This document shows, one piece after another, positions 1 to 6,047 of a stretch of DNA of 7,684 bases. The stretch's first letter is position 1. Each line of letters begins with the position of its first letter. The stretch spans positions 1-7,684 of the forward strand of contig CALBSD010000009.1 in the NCBI GenBank assembly GCA_937927625.1, given 5' to 3'. This DNA comes from an uncultured Actinomycetes bacterium. GTDB taxonomy: Bacteria; Actinomycetota; Acidimicrobiia; Acidimicrobiales; Ilumatobacteraceae. The position numbers and the translations under genes are program-made. The notes beneath the pieces are model-generated. The model saw only the letters and a list, made by a program, of their open reading frames with translations. It did not search any database and was not told the origin of the DNA.

Positions 1-279
1 GAAGGAAAGCCCACACCTCTTCTTGCTCGCGCACATCAGATGGCTCAGAAACATCATCTTGAAGTTCTTGCAAAGGTTGGTCAACCCCATCTCGCTGATG
101 AAGACATCGCAAACATTCAGCAGGCTGTCATTGATACAGGCGCGCTTCAAGCGATGGAAGAACTCATCTCATCGAATCATGCACAAGCAGTGCAGGCTCT
201 GAAGAAGTCGGAGATGCAAGGCGAGTCGTATGACGCGTTAGTGCATCTCGCCGATGTCGTCACTCAGCGTGCTATTTGA
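1..279 (+). CDS. Polyprenyl (geranylgeranyl-type) diphosphate synthase, C-terminal part
   Basis: The reading frame is open from base 1 to the TGA at 277-279, so the first base of the window lies inside this gene and the ATG at 40 is probably internal. The visible 92 residues begin with EGKPTPLLARA, which matches the conserved Gly-Lys-Pro-Thr segment just after the second aspartate-rich motif of trans-isoprenyl diphosphate synthases. A helical tail follows, with the typical LADEDIANIQQAVIDTGAL stretch and a closing Ala/Gln-rich helix. In the family these enzymes condense isopentenyl diphosphate with allylic diphosphates in the cytosol, giving precursors for quinones, carotenoids or lipids. Chain length cannot be judged because both DDxxD motifs and the residues before the first one lie outside the window. 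The family call is fairly firm and the product length is open. The stop codon overlaps the stop region of the convergent hydrolase gene by 8 bp. Confidence 0.8.
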   Translation, partial: EGKPTPLLARAHQMAQKHHLEVLAKVGQPHLADEDIANIQQAVIDTGALQAMEELISSNHAQAVQALKKSEMQGESYDALVHLADVVTQRAI

Positions 280-940
280 TTGCTAGGTAAATATCCAGTG
301 CTTCTTGCATCGTGATGTCTGTCATCACGCCTGCTTCTGCACGAATTGCTTCCACCCACTGCGGCGTCACTTTGCATGTCACTGCAATTGGATCATCAAG
401 ACCCGACGATGCCACTGCAAGGTGAGTGAAGGTGATCGCATAATTAGGTGGTCGTGCATCTCTTGATAACTCGATGAGTGCCCACGGATCTGGTGTGGTA
501 CCAACACGTGAACCAGCAACAGGAATCTCAGAACTAGAAGTTGCATGCACTGCGCCACCAACAAGACCCGGACCGTCAACAATGACAGCACCTCGTACCA
601 ATGCAGGACGCGCGCCAGCAATGAGAAACGCTATGTAACCACCAAGGCCACGACCCAACACGGTCGCTTCACCGAGGTAACGAAGTGCAATGTCAACATC
701 AGCCATCAAAACTTCACAGGAGTAGCCGCCGCCATTTGGAACAGTGGAGCGTCCGTGCCCGGTGAAGTCAAGCGCCCAAACGGGGCCAGCCCAAGAAACG
801 GGCAAAGAGGCAATGTTTTCAGCACTTTCTCCGAGTCCGTGGAGCAAGAGAAGGGGGCGCCCTGTGCCTTCGCGCAACTGGTGCAGCGCAAGTGTGATGC
901 GATTGTGTTGCAGAGAGATTGTTTTCAGCGCAGCGCTCAT
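272..940 (-). CDS. Alpha/beta hydrolase-fold protein lacking the catalytic serine and histidine (probable pseudoenzyme)
   Basis: The 222-residue product has a clear alpha/beta hydrolase N-terminal half: the strand and oxyanion loop LLLLHGLGE (about 30-38), then WALDFTGHGRS (55-65). The nucleophile elbow, normally Gly-x-Ser-x-Gly, reads G96-R97-G98-L99-G100, with glycine (codon GGC, bases 647-649) in place of serine. GLDDP near 180-184 resembles the acid-residue loop after strand 7. The last 38 residues hold no histidine, and the usual Gly-His near the C terminus is replaced by MTDITMQEAL. At 222 residues it is also shorter than the usual 260-300. The ATG at 940-938 overlaps the stop of the upstream hydrolase as ATGA, so translation is probably coupled. 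The frame is intact with no internal stop, which argues against simple decay. Membership of the fold is well supported. Loss of ordinary hydrolase activity is inferred from the missing residues. A role as partner or regulator of the upstream enzyme is speculation. Confidence 0.8.
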   Translation of the reverse strand: MSAALKTISLQHNRITLALHQLREGTGRPLLLLHGLGESAENIASLPVSWAGPVWALDFTGHGRSTVPNGGGYSCEVLMADVDIALRYLGEATVLGRGLGGYIAFLIAGARPALVRGAVIVDGPGLVGGAVHATSSSEIPVAGSRVGTTPDPWALIELSRDARPPNYAITFTHLAVASSGLDDPIAVTCKVTPQWVEAIRAEAGVMTDITMQEALDIYLAIK

Positions 941-1845
941 GACAAGAACTCCAAGACCATCTTGCTCACACGTTCAGGGTCTTCAATATGAATGAAGTGT
1001 CCAATGTCTTCCAACACTTCGAGACGTCCACCTTGAGGAATCCATGGCAAGACATCGCGTGCACGTGCACCCCATCCCATCGGTTCATCAACGGTGCCGA
1101 GTAAACCAAGAAATGGAATGGGAAGTGATGCCATGCGTAATGCGCTCCACTCTGGACGCCATGGACCGAATCCACCGAATCGCATGGCTGGGTCCAACTT
1201 CCAACGCCATCCATCTTCATCATGTCGTGCACCGACAGTGACAAGATATTCCAGCCACTCAATGGAGAGTCGTGGGTTCATCTTGGCGCGACGTGCTGCA
1301 AGATCAACCAAAGTGCCTGGCTTGCGAATAGCTGTAGCAGCGGAATGGCGGTTGTCGAGCCACGCGCCAATCTCTGTCGCCATAAGTCGAGTCTGGTCAT
1401 GATCAGGTACATCAGGCATGCGGCGCTTGCTGGGCATACCGTCGATGTTCACCATGCGCGATGCGCGGTACGGACTTGCTTCGATGAGCTGCATCATCAA
1501 TGCGCCGCCCTTGGAGTGCGCAATGACCGGAGAAGGAGCATCGGTGGTAGAGGACATCACTGTTAATGCATCGCGAATGTCGGAATCCCAGCTGTACATG
1601 GCGGCGTAATCACTATCACCATGACCTCGGTGGTCCCAGGTGACGACTCGCCAGCCGGCGTCGGCGATGAGCGGTCCAAAAACATCGAAGGTGCGGGCAA
1701 AGTCAGAGCCGCCGTGGACAAGAAAGAGCACAGGATCGGTCTCGCGACCCCACTCGTAGACAGCAATGCCCACGCCATCCGCCGTAACGCGACGAAAACG
1801 GTCGGGCTGTCGTGCTCCTGGATACGTTCGAGTTTCGGTCGTCAT
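937..1845 (-). CDS. Alpha/beta hydrolase
   Basis: This 302-residue soluble protein carries all the marks of an active alpha/beta hydrolase. The oxyanion-hole motif HGG is at 44-46 after strand LFLVHGG, and WDHRGHGDSD is at 70-79. The nucleophile elbow AHSKGG puts the catalytic serine at 111. An acid candidate is Asp253 in LLGTVDEP, and a histidine lies at 283 in DIGHFIHIEDPERV, the normal position for the triad histidine. The cap region (about 140-235) is rich in Trp and Arg (WRWKLDP, FGPWRPEW) and probably shapes the substrate pocket. There is no signal peptide, so it should act in the cytoplasm. Substrate is unknown: esterase, lactonase, haloalkane or epoxide-type chemistry all share this pattern. 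The ATG at 1845-1843 has no convincing Shine-Dalgarno. It is the first gene of a two-gene unit with the downstream pseudo-hydrolase, joined by a 4-bp ATGA overlap. Confidence 0.9.
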   Translation of the reverse strand: MTTETRTYPGARQPDRFRRVTADGVGIAVYEWGRETDPVLFLVHGGSDFARTFDVFGPLIADAGWRVVTWDHRGHGDSDYAAMYSWDSDIRDALTVMSSTTDAPSPVIAHSKGGALMMQLIEASPYRASRMVNIDGMPSKRRMPDVPDHDQTRLMATEIGAWLDNRHSAATAIRKPGTLVDLAARRAKMNPRLSIEWLEYLVTVGARHDEDGWRWKLDPAMRFGGFGPWRPEWSALRMASLPIPFLGLLGTVDEPMGWGARARDVLPWIPQGGRLEVLEDIGHFIHIEDPERVSKMVLEFLS

Positions 1846-1860
1846 TGGTCGTAGAGGTTA

Positions 1861-1873
1861 GGACAGACGGTCC
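1861..1873. promoter_or_regulatory. Short inverted repeat in a divergent intergenic region
   Basis: In the 60-bp gap between the divergent hydrolase and LysM genes, GGAC (1861-1864) and GTCC (1870-1873) form an inverted repeat around the 5-base spacer AGACG. It lies 15 bp upstream of the hydrolase start codon. It could be a small operator or simply chance, since a 4-bp arm is weak evidence. I see no convincing -35/-10 pair in either direction in this gap. Confidence 0.15.
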
Positions 1874-1905
1874 AAAAGTCCCCATGCGGAGCACGCGCAA
1901 GACAC

Positions 1906-2298
1906 ATGCCACATCGCCGTAACATGAAGACGATGTTTCTTCGCACCCGACTCCACATGTATCTGTTGTGGAGCACCTGTGGCTTCGCATTCCTCGCCAT
2001 TATTTCGGGTCTTCTCACTGATGGTGGGTCAAGTTCTTCAGCCACCACAACAATCGCTGGTTCAGTTTCTGCGACGACAACAATTGCGCCTGGTATTACC
2101 GCAGCACCTCGTACCTATGTCGTGCAATCGGGTGAATCGCTCTTCGCTATTGCGATGAAGTTCAATCTCAGTGCTCCAGCACTTGTTGAATTGAACAAGA
2201 TCAAAGACCCGGATCGTGTGTCTGCAGGCACAGAGTTGTTACTCCCACCCAGTAACGGTTTCGTGGCGATTGGTGCATCGACCACGATGGCTCCATAA
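1906..2298 (+). CDS. Small membrane-anchored LysM domain protein
   Basis: The product is 130 residues. It begins with a basic stretch (HRRN.K...R.R) and then one hydrophobic segment at about 18-37, best read as a signal anchor or an uncleaved signal peptide. A low-complexity Ser/Thr/Ala linker (about 41-68) follows, in which SATTTIA occurs twice. Residues 70-115 form one LysM domain: RTYVVQSGESLFAIAMKFNL, then ALVELNKIKDPDRVSAGTELLLPP. LysM domains bind N-acetylglucosamine-containing glycans such as peptidoglycan, so the protein probably sits outside the membrane and touches the cell wall. No catalytic domain is attached, so any enzymatic role would need a partner. Start choice is uncertain: in-frame ATGs occur at 1906, 1924 and 1933, none with a good Shine-Dalgarno, and all keep the anchor. 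The gene is divergent from the hydrolase pair and alone on its transcript as far as can be seen. Confidence 0.85.
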   Translation: MPHRRNMKTMFLRTRLHMYLLWSTCGFAFLAIISGLLTDGGSSSSATTTIAGSVSATTTIAPGITAAPRTYVVQSGESLFAIAMKFNLSAPALVELNKIKDPDRVSAGTELLLPPSNGFVAIGASTTMAP

Positions 2299-2308
2299 CG
2301 ATTGTTCC

Positions 2309-2342
2309 TTGACCACACGCGTTGCGGTTTGTTTCATACACT
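2309..2342 (+). promoter_or_regulatory. Possible promoter for a leaderless transcript of the oxygenase gene
   Basis: TACACT at 2337-2342 fits the actinobacterial -10 pattern TANNNT and ends 6 bp before the ATG at 2349, the spacing expected if transcription starts at the initiation codon. The nearest -35-like element is TTGACC (2309-2314), 22 bp upstream of TACACT, which is too far for a standard promoter. At the normal 17-bp spacing that -35 would instead pair with the poorer hexamer TTTCAT (2332-2337). No Shine-Dalgarno is visible before 2349, which agrees with leaderless expression. This is a suggestion only. Confidence 0.25.
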
Positions 2343-2348
2343 GAAGTC

Positions 2349-3044
2349 ATGACCGCAACCTTCTGGCCCACACAAGAACATTGGTCCGTCGCAATCCCGT
2401 TACACACACCTCATGTGCGACTTGACTGTCTTGCTGAAAGTGGCTTTGTTGCGTTGAAGCCTGCGCCATTTGAAGTTTCACAACATGAATGGGACTCGTT
2501 GGAGTACTTCGATTGGAAGAGTGGCGGCGACACAAACTTCGCGCCACTTGCATCTGCAGATGGCGAACTTGATTGTCGTGGTTTCTGGGACAAGGGTAAA
2601 ACGGATAAAGATGCTGAGTGGACATCCAACGCAGAACTCGCGCCAACATTGAAGAATTACGTCACTTCAGTGGGAGCAAACTTTGGTCGCGTTCGCATCA
2701 TCAAGCTGGAACCACAAGATCGTGAACAAGCAATTCGTTCCATTCACCGTGATGACAACAACCGTTTCAACCCAGAAAACGAAGGATGGGTTGTACGTAC
2801 TTGGTTGGAACTAACCGATAGTCCCGACAGCTACATGTTGTTAATGGACAATGGTCCAGATGGTTTGCCAGATCCCGCAACAGAGCGTCGTGTTCCATTG
2901 TCAAAAGGCTCACGCTTTGTTGTTGATACCCAACGCTTGTGGCACGTGGTTGTTCATAACCACAATTTCCCCCGTTATGCGCTGATTACAAGTTTCGAGA
3001 GCGGTCGCGCACTCGATTCATTTATTACGCGAGAACACGCGTAG
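2349..3044 (+). CDS. Putative 2-oxoglutarate/Fe(II)-dependent oxygenase, aspartyl/asparaginyl beta-hydroxylase-like
   Basis: The 231-residue product (start at ATG 2349) has an N-terminal region of about 105 residues with many Trp, Phe and Asp that I do not recognise. A C-terminal double-stranded beta-helix-type domain follows. The metal site appears as His133-x-Asp135 in SIHRDDN, with a distal histidine at 199 in TQRLWHVVVHNH and an arginine at 209 in FPRYALI that could bind the 2-oxoglutarate carboxylate. The 10-residue spacing from His to Arg is the one known in aspartyl beta-hydroxylases. The strand pattern around it (GSRFVVDTQ, then ALITSF) fits. Such enzymes hydroxylate peptide side chains or small molecules in the cytosol, and the substrate here is unknown. 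An in-frame TTG at 2322 would add nine residues, but ATG at 2349 is preferred because a -10-like TACACT lies just upstream of it. The gene stands alone, convergent with the DUF1761-like gene. The fold assignment is moderately sure. Confidence 0.7.
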   Translation: MTATFWPTQEHWSVAIPLHTPHVRLDCLAESGFVALKPAPFEVSQHEWDSLEYFDWKSGGDTNFAPLASADGELDCRGFWDKGKTDKDAEWTSNAELAPTLKNYVTSVGANFGRVRIIKLEPQDREQAIRSIHRDDNNRFNPENEGWVVRTWLELTDSPDSYMLLMDNGPDGLPDPATERRVPLSKGSRFVVDTQRLWHVVVHNHNFPRYALITSFESGRALDSFITREHA

Positions 3045-3050
3045 TTTCTC

Positions 3051-3067
3051 TGCGCATTCGTTGCGCA
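3051..3067. terminator. Small hairpin between convergent stop codons, possible bidirectional terminator
   Basis: TGCGCA at 3051-3056 and TGCGCA at 3062-3067 form a 6-bp stem around the loop TTCGT, in the 24-bp gap between the stop codons of the oxygenase (3044) and the DUF1761-like gene (3069). Because TGCGCA is its own reverse complement, the stem can form on either transcript. No real U-tract follows on either strand, so intrinsic termination would be weak. Confidence 0.4.
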
Positions 3068-3068
3068 A

Positions 3069-3485
3069 TTACAAAGCGGCGATGATCGCACCCATGATGG
3101 CAAGTGCAGCGATGTCATTGCCCACTTCAAGTGCCCACACTAAGAAACCTTGTCCAGCGAAGAGTCGATGTCCAAGTGCTGACATCGCGCAGATACCACC
3201 ACCAAGGACTGTGCCAACAAGTGCGCCCTGAGCAACAGAGGCATTCTTGTAGAGACCATCGATAACGCCCGACAAGATGATTGATTGAATCAACATCGAA
3301 CCAACAAGGCTGGCGAAGATGGCGCCCATGTTGGTTCCCTTTCCGGGAATCTCATCTTCGGACTTTTCCATGGCACGCCACCAGAGAGGGAAAAAGGTCT
3401 TTGGGCTAAACCAGAGAGCGCCGGTGACGAAGCCAGCCACAGTGGCCATACCGATGCCGAAGATGTTGAATGAGCTGAAATCCAT
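3069..3485 (-). CDS. DUF1761-like four-helix membrane protein
   Basis: The product is a 138-residue integral membrane protein with four hydrophobic segments at about 7-27, 54-75, 84-105 and 113-135. After the first helix comes GALWFSPKTFFPLWWRAM, the aromatic, proline-containing segment typical of DUF1761 proteins, followed by a short charged loop (KSEDEIPGKG). Family function is unknown. Start choice: the open frame continues upstream to 3677, but that part lies antiparallel in phase inside the glutathione peroxidase gene and gives no plausible sequence. The ATG at 3485-3483 is preceded by AAGGGG (3496-3491) at a 5-base spacing. The gene follows the peroxidase gene after 25 bp on the same strand, so the two probably share a transcript. 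I assign the family by sequence pattern, with moderate certainty, and no role beyond membrane location. Confidence 0.75.
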   Translation of the reverse strand: MDFSSFNIFGIGMATVAGFVTGALWFSPKTFFPLWWRAMEKSEDEIPGKGTNMGAIFASLVGSMLIQSIILSGVIDGLYKNASVAQGALVGTVLGGGICAMSALGHRLFAGQGFLVWALEVGNDIAALAIMGAIIAAL

Positions 3486-3490
3486 GAGTA

Positions 3491-3496
3491 CCCCTT
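3491..3496 (-). promoter_or_regulatory. Ribosome binding site that fixes the start of the DUF1761-like gene
   Basis: Read on the minus strand this is AAGGGG, five bases before the ATG at 3485. It is a near match to the anti-Shine-Dalgarno target. It supports the short 138-residue reading over the 202-residue frame that runs into the upstream peroxidase gene. Confidence 0.55.
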
Positions 3497-3510
3497 GTCG
3501 GGCGCTCAGA

Positions 3511-3993
3511 TTAGAGCGCTGATTCGATGGCTGCGGTGATGAGTGCGTCGTCCGGAGATGTCTTGGGGTGGAAACGAGCAATGACGTTGCCGTCGCGACC
3601 AATGAGGAACTTTTCGAAGTTCCAGCGGATGTCACCCTTTTCGCCTTCGGCGTCGGCCACAGGTGTGAGTGCTGCATAGAGAGGGTGCTGGTTCTCGCCG
3701 TTGACTTCGATCTTCTCTGTCAGTGGGAAGGTGACGCCATAGGTGGTGGAACAGAACGTGGCGATTTCTTCAGAGGTGCCGGGCTCTTGGCCGAGGAACT
3801 GGTTGCAAGGCACGCCGATCACGGTGAAACCACGGTCGCCGTATGTCTTCTGCAAACCTTCGAGTTGCTCGTATTGCGGGGTAAGTCCGCACTTGCTGGC
3901 GACATTGACGAGCAAAGTGACCTTGCCATCGGCAGACGCCAATGCGTTCGGCTGGCCGTCAAGTGTTGCGATGGAGGTTGCGTAAATGCTCAT
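3511..3993 (-). CDS. Glutathione peroxidase family protein (probably thioredoxin-dependent thiol peroxidase)
   Basis: The 160-residue product matches the glutathione peroxidase family along its whole length. It begins MSIYATS and then NVASKCGLTPQY, with the peroxidatic cysteine at 35 (Cys, not selenocysteine). VPCNQFLGQEPGT follows with Gln69, then FCSTTYGVTFPL, and DIRWNFEKFLI with the conserved Trp124-Asn125. Cys35, Gln69, Trp124 and Asn125 form the expected catalytic set. Cys81, in the helix position used as resolving cysteine by thioredoxin-type members, and Cys63 in PCNQF are both present. The enzyme therefore probably reduces hydroperoxides with thioredoxin rather than glutathione, which most actinobacteria lack. 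ATG at 3993 is chosen because family members begin with MSxYDF-like sequence a few residues before the first strand. A GTG at 4008 would add five residues. It lies 51 bp downstream of the mutase gene, with a strong hairpin between them, and 25 bp upstream of the membrane protein gene. Confidence 0.92.
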   Translation of the reverse strand: MSIYATSIATLDGQPNALASADGKVTLLVNVASKCGLTPQYEQLEGLQKTYGDRGFTVIGVPCNQFLGQEPGTSEEIATFCSTTYGVTFPLTEKIEVNGENQHPLYAALTPVADAEGEKGDIRWNFEKFLIGRDGNVIARFHPKTSPDDALITAAIESAL

Positions 3994-4014
3994 GCAGAAT
4001 GCAACCACATGTGA

Positions 4015-4030
4015 GGGGAATGGATTCCCC
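4015..4030 (-). terminator. Perfect inverted repeat after the mutase gene, possible terminator or attenuator
   Basis: GGGGAATGGATTCCCC is a perfect inverted repeat with 7-base arms around GG, or six pairs with a TGGA tetraloop. It starts 14 bases past the mutase TAA and ends 21 bases before the peroxidase ATG. The sequence after it on the minus strand is CTCACATG, not a U-tract, so it may act as an RNA-stabilising 3' structure or a partial terminator that separates ecm from gpx. A dimeric regulator site for the peroxidase gene is the other reading. Confidence 0.45.
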
Positions 4031-4044
4031 GAATAGGTAATTAA

Positions 4045-6003
4045 TTAGGCGCGGTGAGCTGCGGCGAGCTCGGCCACTTCACGCATGATGCGAGAAATGT
4101 CGAAGTCCTTTGGCGTGTACACAGCGGCAACACCTTGGCTCATCAGCAATTCACGGTCTTCCTCAGGAATGATGCCGCCCACGATGACAGGTGCATCAAC
4201 GCCTTCGGCACGAAGTTGGCGAACAACCTCAGGCACCAATTGCATATGTGAGCCGGAGAGAATCGAGAGTCCGACGACATCTGGATCTTCGTCGCGCGCA
4301 CTGGCAACAATCTGCTCTGGTGTGAGGCGAATACCGCTGTAGACAACTTCCATTCCGGCATCACGTGCTGCAACCGCAATCTGTTCTGCGCCGTTGGAGT
4401 GACCATCAAGACCAGGCTTTGCAACGAGGAAACGTGGAGGACCACCGGGGATTGTCTTCACGAATTCAGCAACATCGGCCAATGCATGTGTACGACGACC
4501 AACTGCTGCACCAACACCAGTAGGTGCACGGAACTCACCGAACACTTCACGAAGAACCTGTGACCATTCGCCAGTGGTGCCACCAGCTTCGGCCAACTCA
4601 ATGGATGCTTCCATGATGTTTTCGTTTGTCTCTGCTGCGGTACGCAAATGAGCGAGTGCTGCTTGTACGCGCGCATTGTCACGAGATGAACGCCAAGCTG
4701 CAACATCGGCGATCATTTCGTTTTCTACTGCAGGGTCAACAACGAGAATGTTGCCTGGCACTGCAAGTGGGCTGTCTTCGGACTCGGTGTACGAGTTCAC
4801 GCCAACAACAACTTGCTCTCCGCCTTCAATGCGACGTGTGCGCTCTGCCATTGAACGAACAAGACGACCCTTGAGTTCGTCAACAGAGTTAAATGCACCA
4901 CCAAGTGAGAGCACTTCTTCGAACTCTGCCCATGCTGCATCGCGAAGTTCTGCGGTGCGAGATTCAATGACCTTCGAACCATCGAAGATGTCTTCGTATT
5001 CAAGAAGATCTGATTCAAACGCAAGAACTTGCTGCATACGCAATGACCACTGCTGATCCCACGGACGCGGCAAACCAAGTGCTTCGTTCCATGCTGGCAA
5101 CTGAACACTGCGTGCACGAGCGTTCTTCGACAATGTGACAGCGAGCATTTCAAGAACGATGCGCTGAATGTTGTTCTCTGGCTGTGCTTCAGTGAGACCC
5201 AATGAGTTCACCTGCACGCCGTAACGGAAGCGACGTGCCTTTGCATCGGTGACGTTGTAACGCTCGCGACCAATGCGGTCCCACAACTCTGTGAATGCGC
5301 GCATCTTGCACACTTCTTCGATGAAGCGAATACCGGCATTGACGAAGAATGAAATCGAACCAAACACTTGGTCGAACTGAGCATCGTCAACCTGACCACT
5401 TGCACGAACAGCATCGAGAATGTCAACAGCTGTTGCAAGCGAGTAAGCGATCTCTTGCACTGGTGTCGCACCTGCTTCTTGCAAGTGATACGAGCACACG
5501 TTCATCGGGTTCCACTTCGGTGCGTTCTGTGCACACCATGCCACCATGTCGACAATGAGACGCTTCGATGGCGCTGGCGGGAAGATGTACGTACCGCGAG
5601 AGAGATATTCCTTCACGATGTCGTTCTGAGTGGTGCCGCGAAGCTCTTGCGAAGTTGTTCCTTGTTCGCGTGCGTTTGCAACGTAGAGAGACAGCATCCA
5701 TGCAGCAGTGGCATTGATGGTCATCGACGTGTTCATCTTGCCGGGAGGAATTGATTCAAGAAGTGTGCGCATGTGTCCGAGGTGCGCAACGGGAACACCG
5801 ACCTTGCCGACTTCGCCGTGAGCCAACATGTGGTCAGGGTCGTATCCGGTCTGCGTAGGCAGGTCGAATGCGATGGAAAGACCAGTCTGGCCCTTGGCCA
5901 AGTTGGTGCGGTAGAGCTGGTTAGAAGCTGCGGCGGTGGAGTGGCCCGAATAGGTGCGCATCAACCATGGATCGTCACGGCGGGGGGTGCTTGCGTCAGT
6001 CAC
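4045..6003 (-). CDS. ecm: Ethylmalonyl-CoA mutase (coenzyme B12-dependent, MeaA type)
   Basis: This single-chain acyl-CoA mutase of 652 residues rearranges (2R)-ethylmalonyl-CoA to methylsuccinyl-CoA in the ethylmalonyl-CoA pathway. The N-terminal substrate domain opens with DPWLMRTYSGHSTAAASN. At 47-58 it has FDLPTQTGYDPD, as in ethylmalonyl-CoA mutases, rather than the FDLATHRGYDSD of methylmalonyl-CoA mutase. It continues with MNTSMTINATA (90-100), QNDIVKEYLSRGTYIFPP (126-143), NPMNVCSYHLQEAGATP and RPWDQQWSLRMQQ. The cobalamin domain is fused at the C terminus (about 523-652) with GLDGHSNG, where His535 is the lower cobalt ligand, then GLSILSGSH and VIVGGIIPEED. The length fits the one-piece Ecm form; two-subunit methylmalonyl-CoA mutases differ. 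The start is a GTG at 6003, where homologous sequence begins; an in-frame GTG at 6039 would add 12 unlikely residues. CATACT (6015-6010), 6 bases before the GTG, could be a -10 for a leaderless start. It lies downstream of aat by 44 bp. Confidence 0.93.
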   Translation of the reverse strand: MTDASTPRRDDPWLMRTYSGHSTAAASNQLYRTNLAKGQTGLSIAFDLPTQTGYDPDHMLAHGEVGKVGVPVAHLGHMRTLLESIPPGKMNTSMTINATAAWMLSLYVANAREQGTTSQELRGTTQNDIVKEYLSRGTYIFPPAPSKRLIVDMVAWCAQNAPKWNPMNVCSYHLQEAGATPVQEIAYSLATAVDILDAVRASGQVDDAQFDQVFGSISFFVNAGIRFIEEVCKMRAFTELWDRIGRERYNVTDAKARRFRYGVQVNSLGLTEAQPENNIQRIVLEMLAVTLSKNARARSVQLPAWNEALGLPRPWDQQWSLRMQQVLAFESDLLEYEDIFDGSKVIESRTAELRDAAWAEFEEVLSLGGAFNSVDELKGRLVRSMAERTRRIEGGEQVVVGVNSYTESEDSPLAVPGNILVVDPAVENEMIADVAAWRSSRDNARVQAALAHLRTAAETNENIMEASIELAEAGGTTGEWSQVLREVFGEFRAPTGVGAAVGRRTHALADVAEFVKTIPGGPPRFLVAKPGLDGHSNGAEQIAVAARDAGMEVVYSGIRLTPEQIVASARDEDPDVVGLSILSGSHMQLVPEVVRQLRAEGVDAPVIVGGIIPEEDRELLMSQGVAAVYTPKDFDISRIMREVAELAAAHRA

Positions 6004-6047
6004 GGGTTCAGTATGGCAACGGGTGGGCGTGTTCCCCACAGAAATGG

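Noticed and set aside
545..991. Plus-strand open frame of 148 codons across the pseudo-hydrolase gene
   Set aside because: Low-complexity, unrecognisable translation antisense to a gene with clear fold motifs; no ribosome binding site.
1094..1566. Overlapping plus-strand open frames opposite the active hydrolase
   Set aside because: They mirror the minus-strand coding sequence and show no family features.
2041..2095. Repeated ACAACAAT-type DNA in the LysM gene
   Set aside because: Explained by the duplicated SATTTIA linker of the protein; codons differ between the copies, so it is not a DNA repeat element.
3486..3677. N-terminal extension of the DUF1761-like frame (64 extra residues)
   Set aside because: It overlaps the peroxidase coding sequence on the same strand in another frame, has a Ser/Thr/Arg-rich composition unlike the family, and a good ribosome binding site marks the ATG at 3485.
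3568..4014. Plus-strand open frame of 148 codons opposite the peroxidase gene
   Set aside because: It is the antisense shadow of a well-conserved gene, with no recognisable domain.
4045..6003. Methylmalonyl-CoA or isobutyryl-CoA mutase as alternative names
   Set aside because: The FDLPTQTGYDPD segment, fused cobalamin domain and length of about 650 residues fit ethylmalonyl-CoA mutase better.
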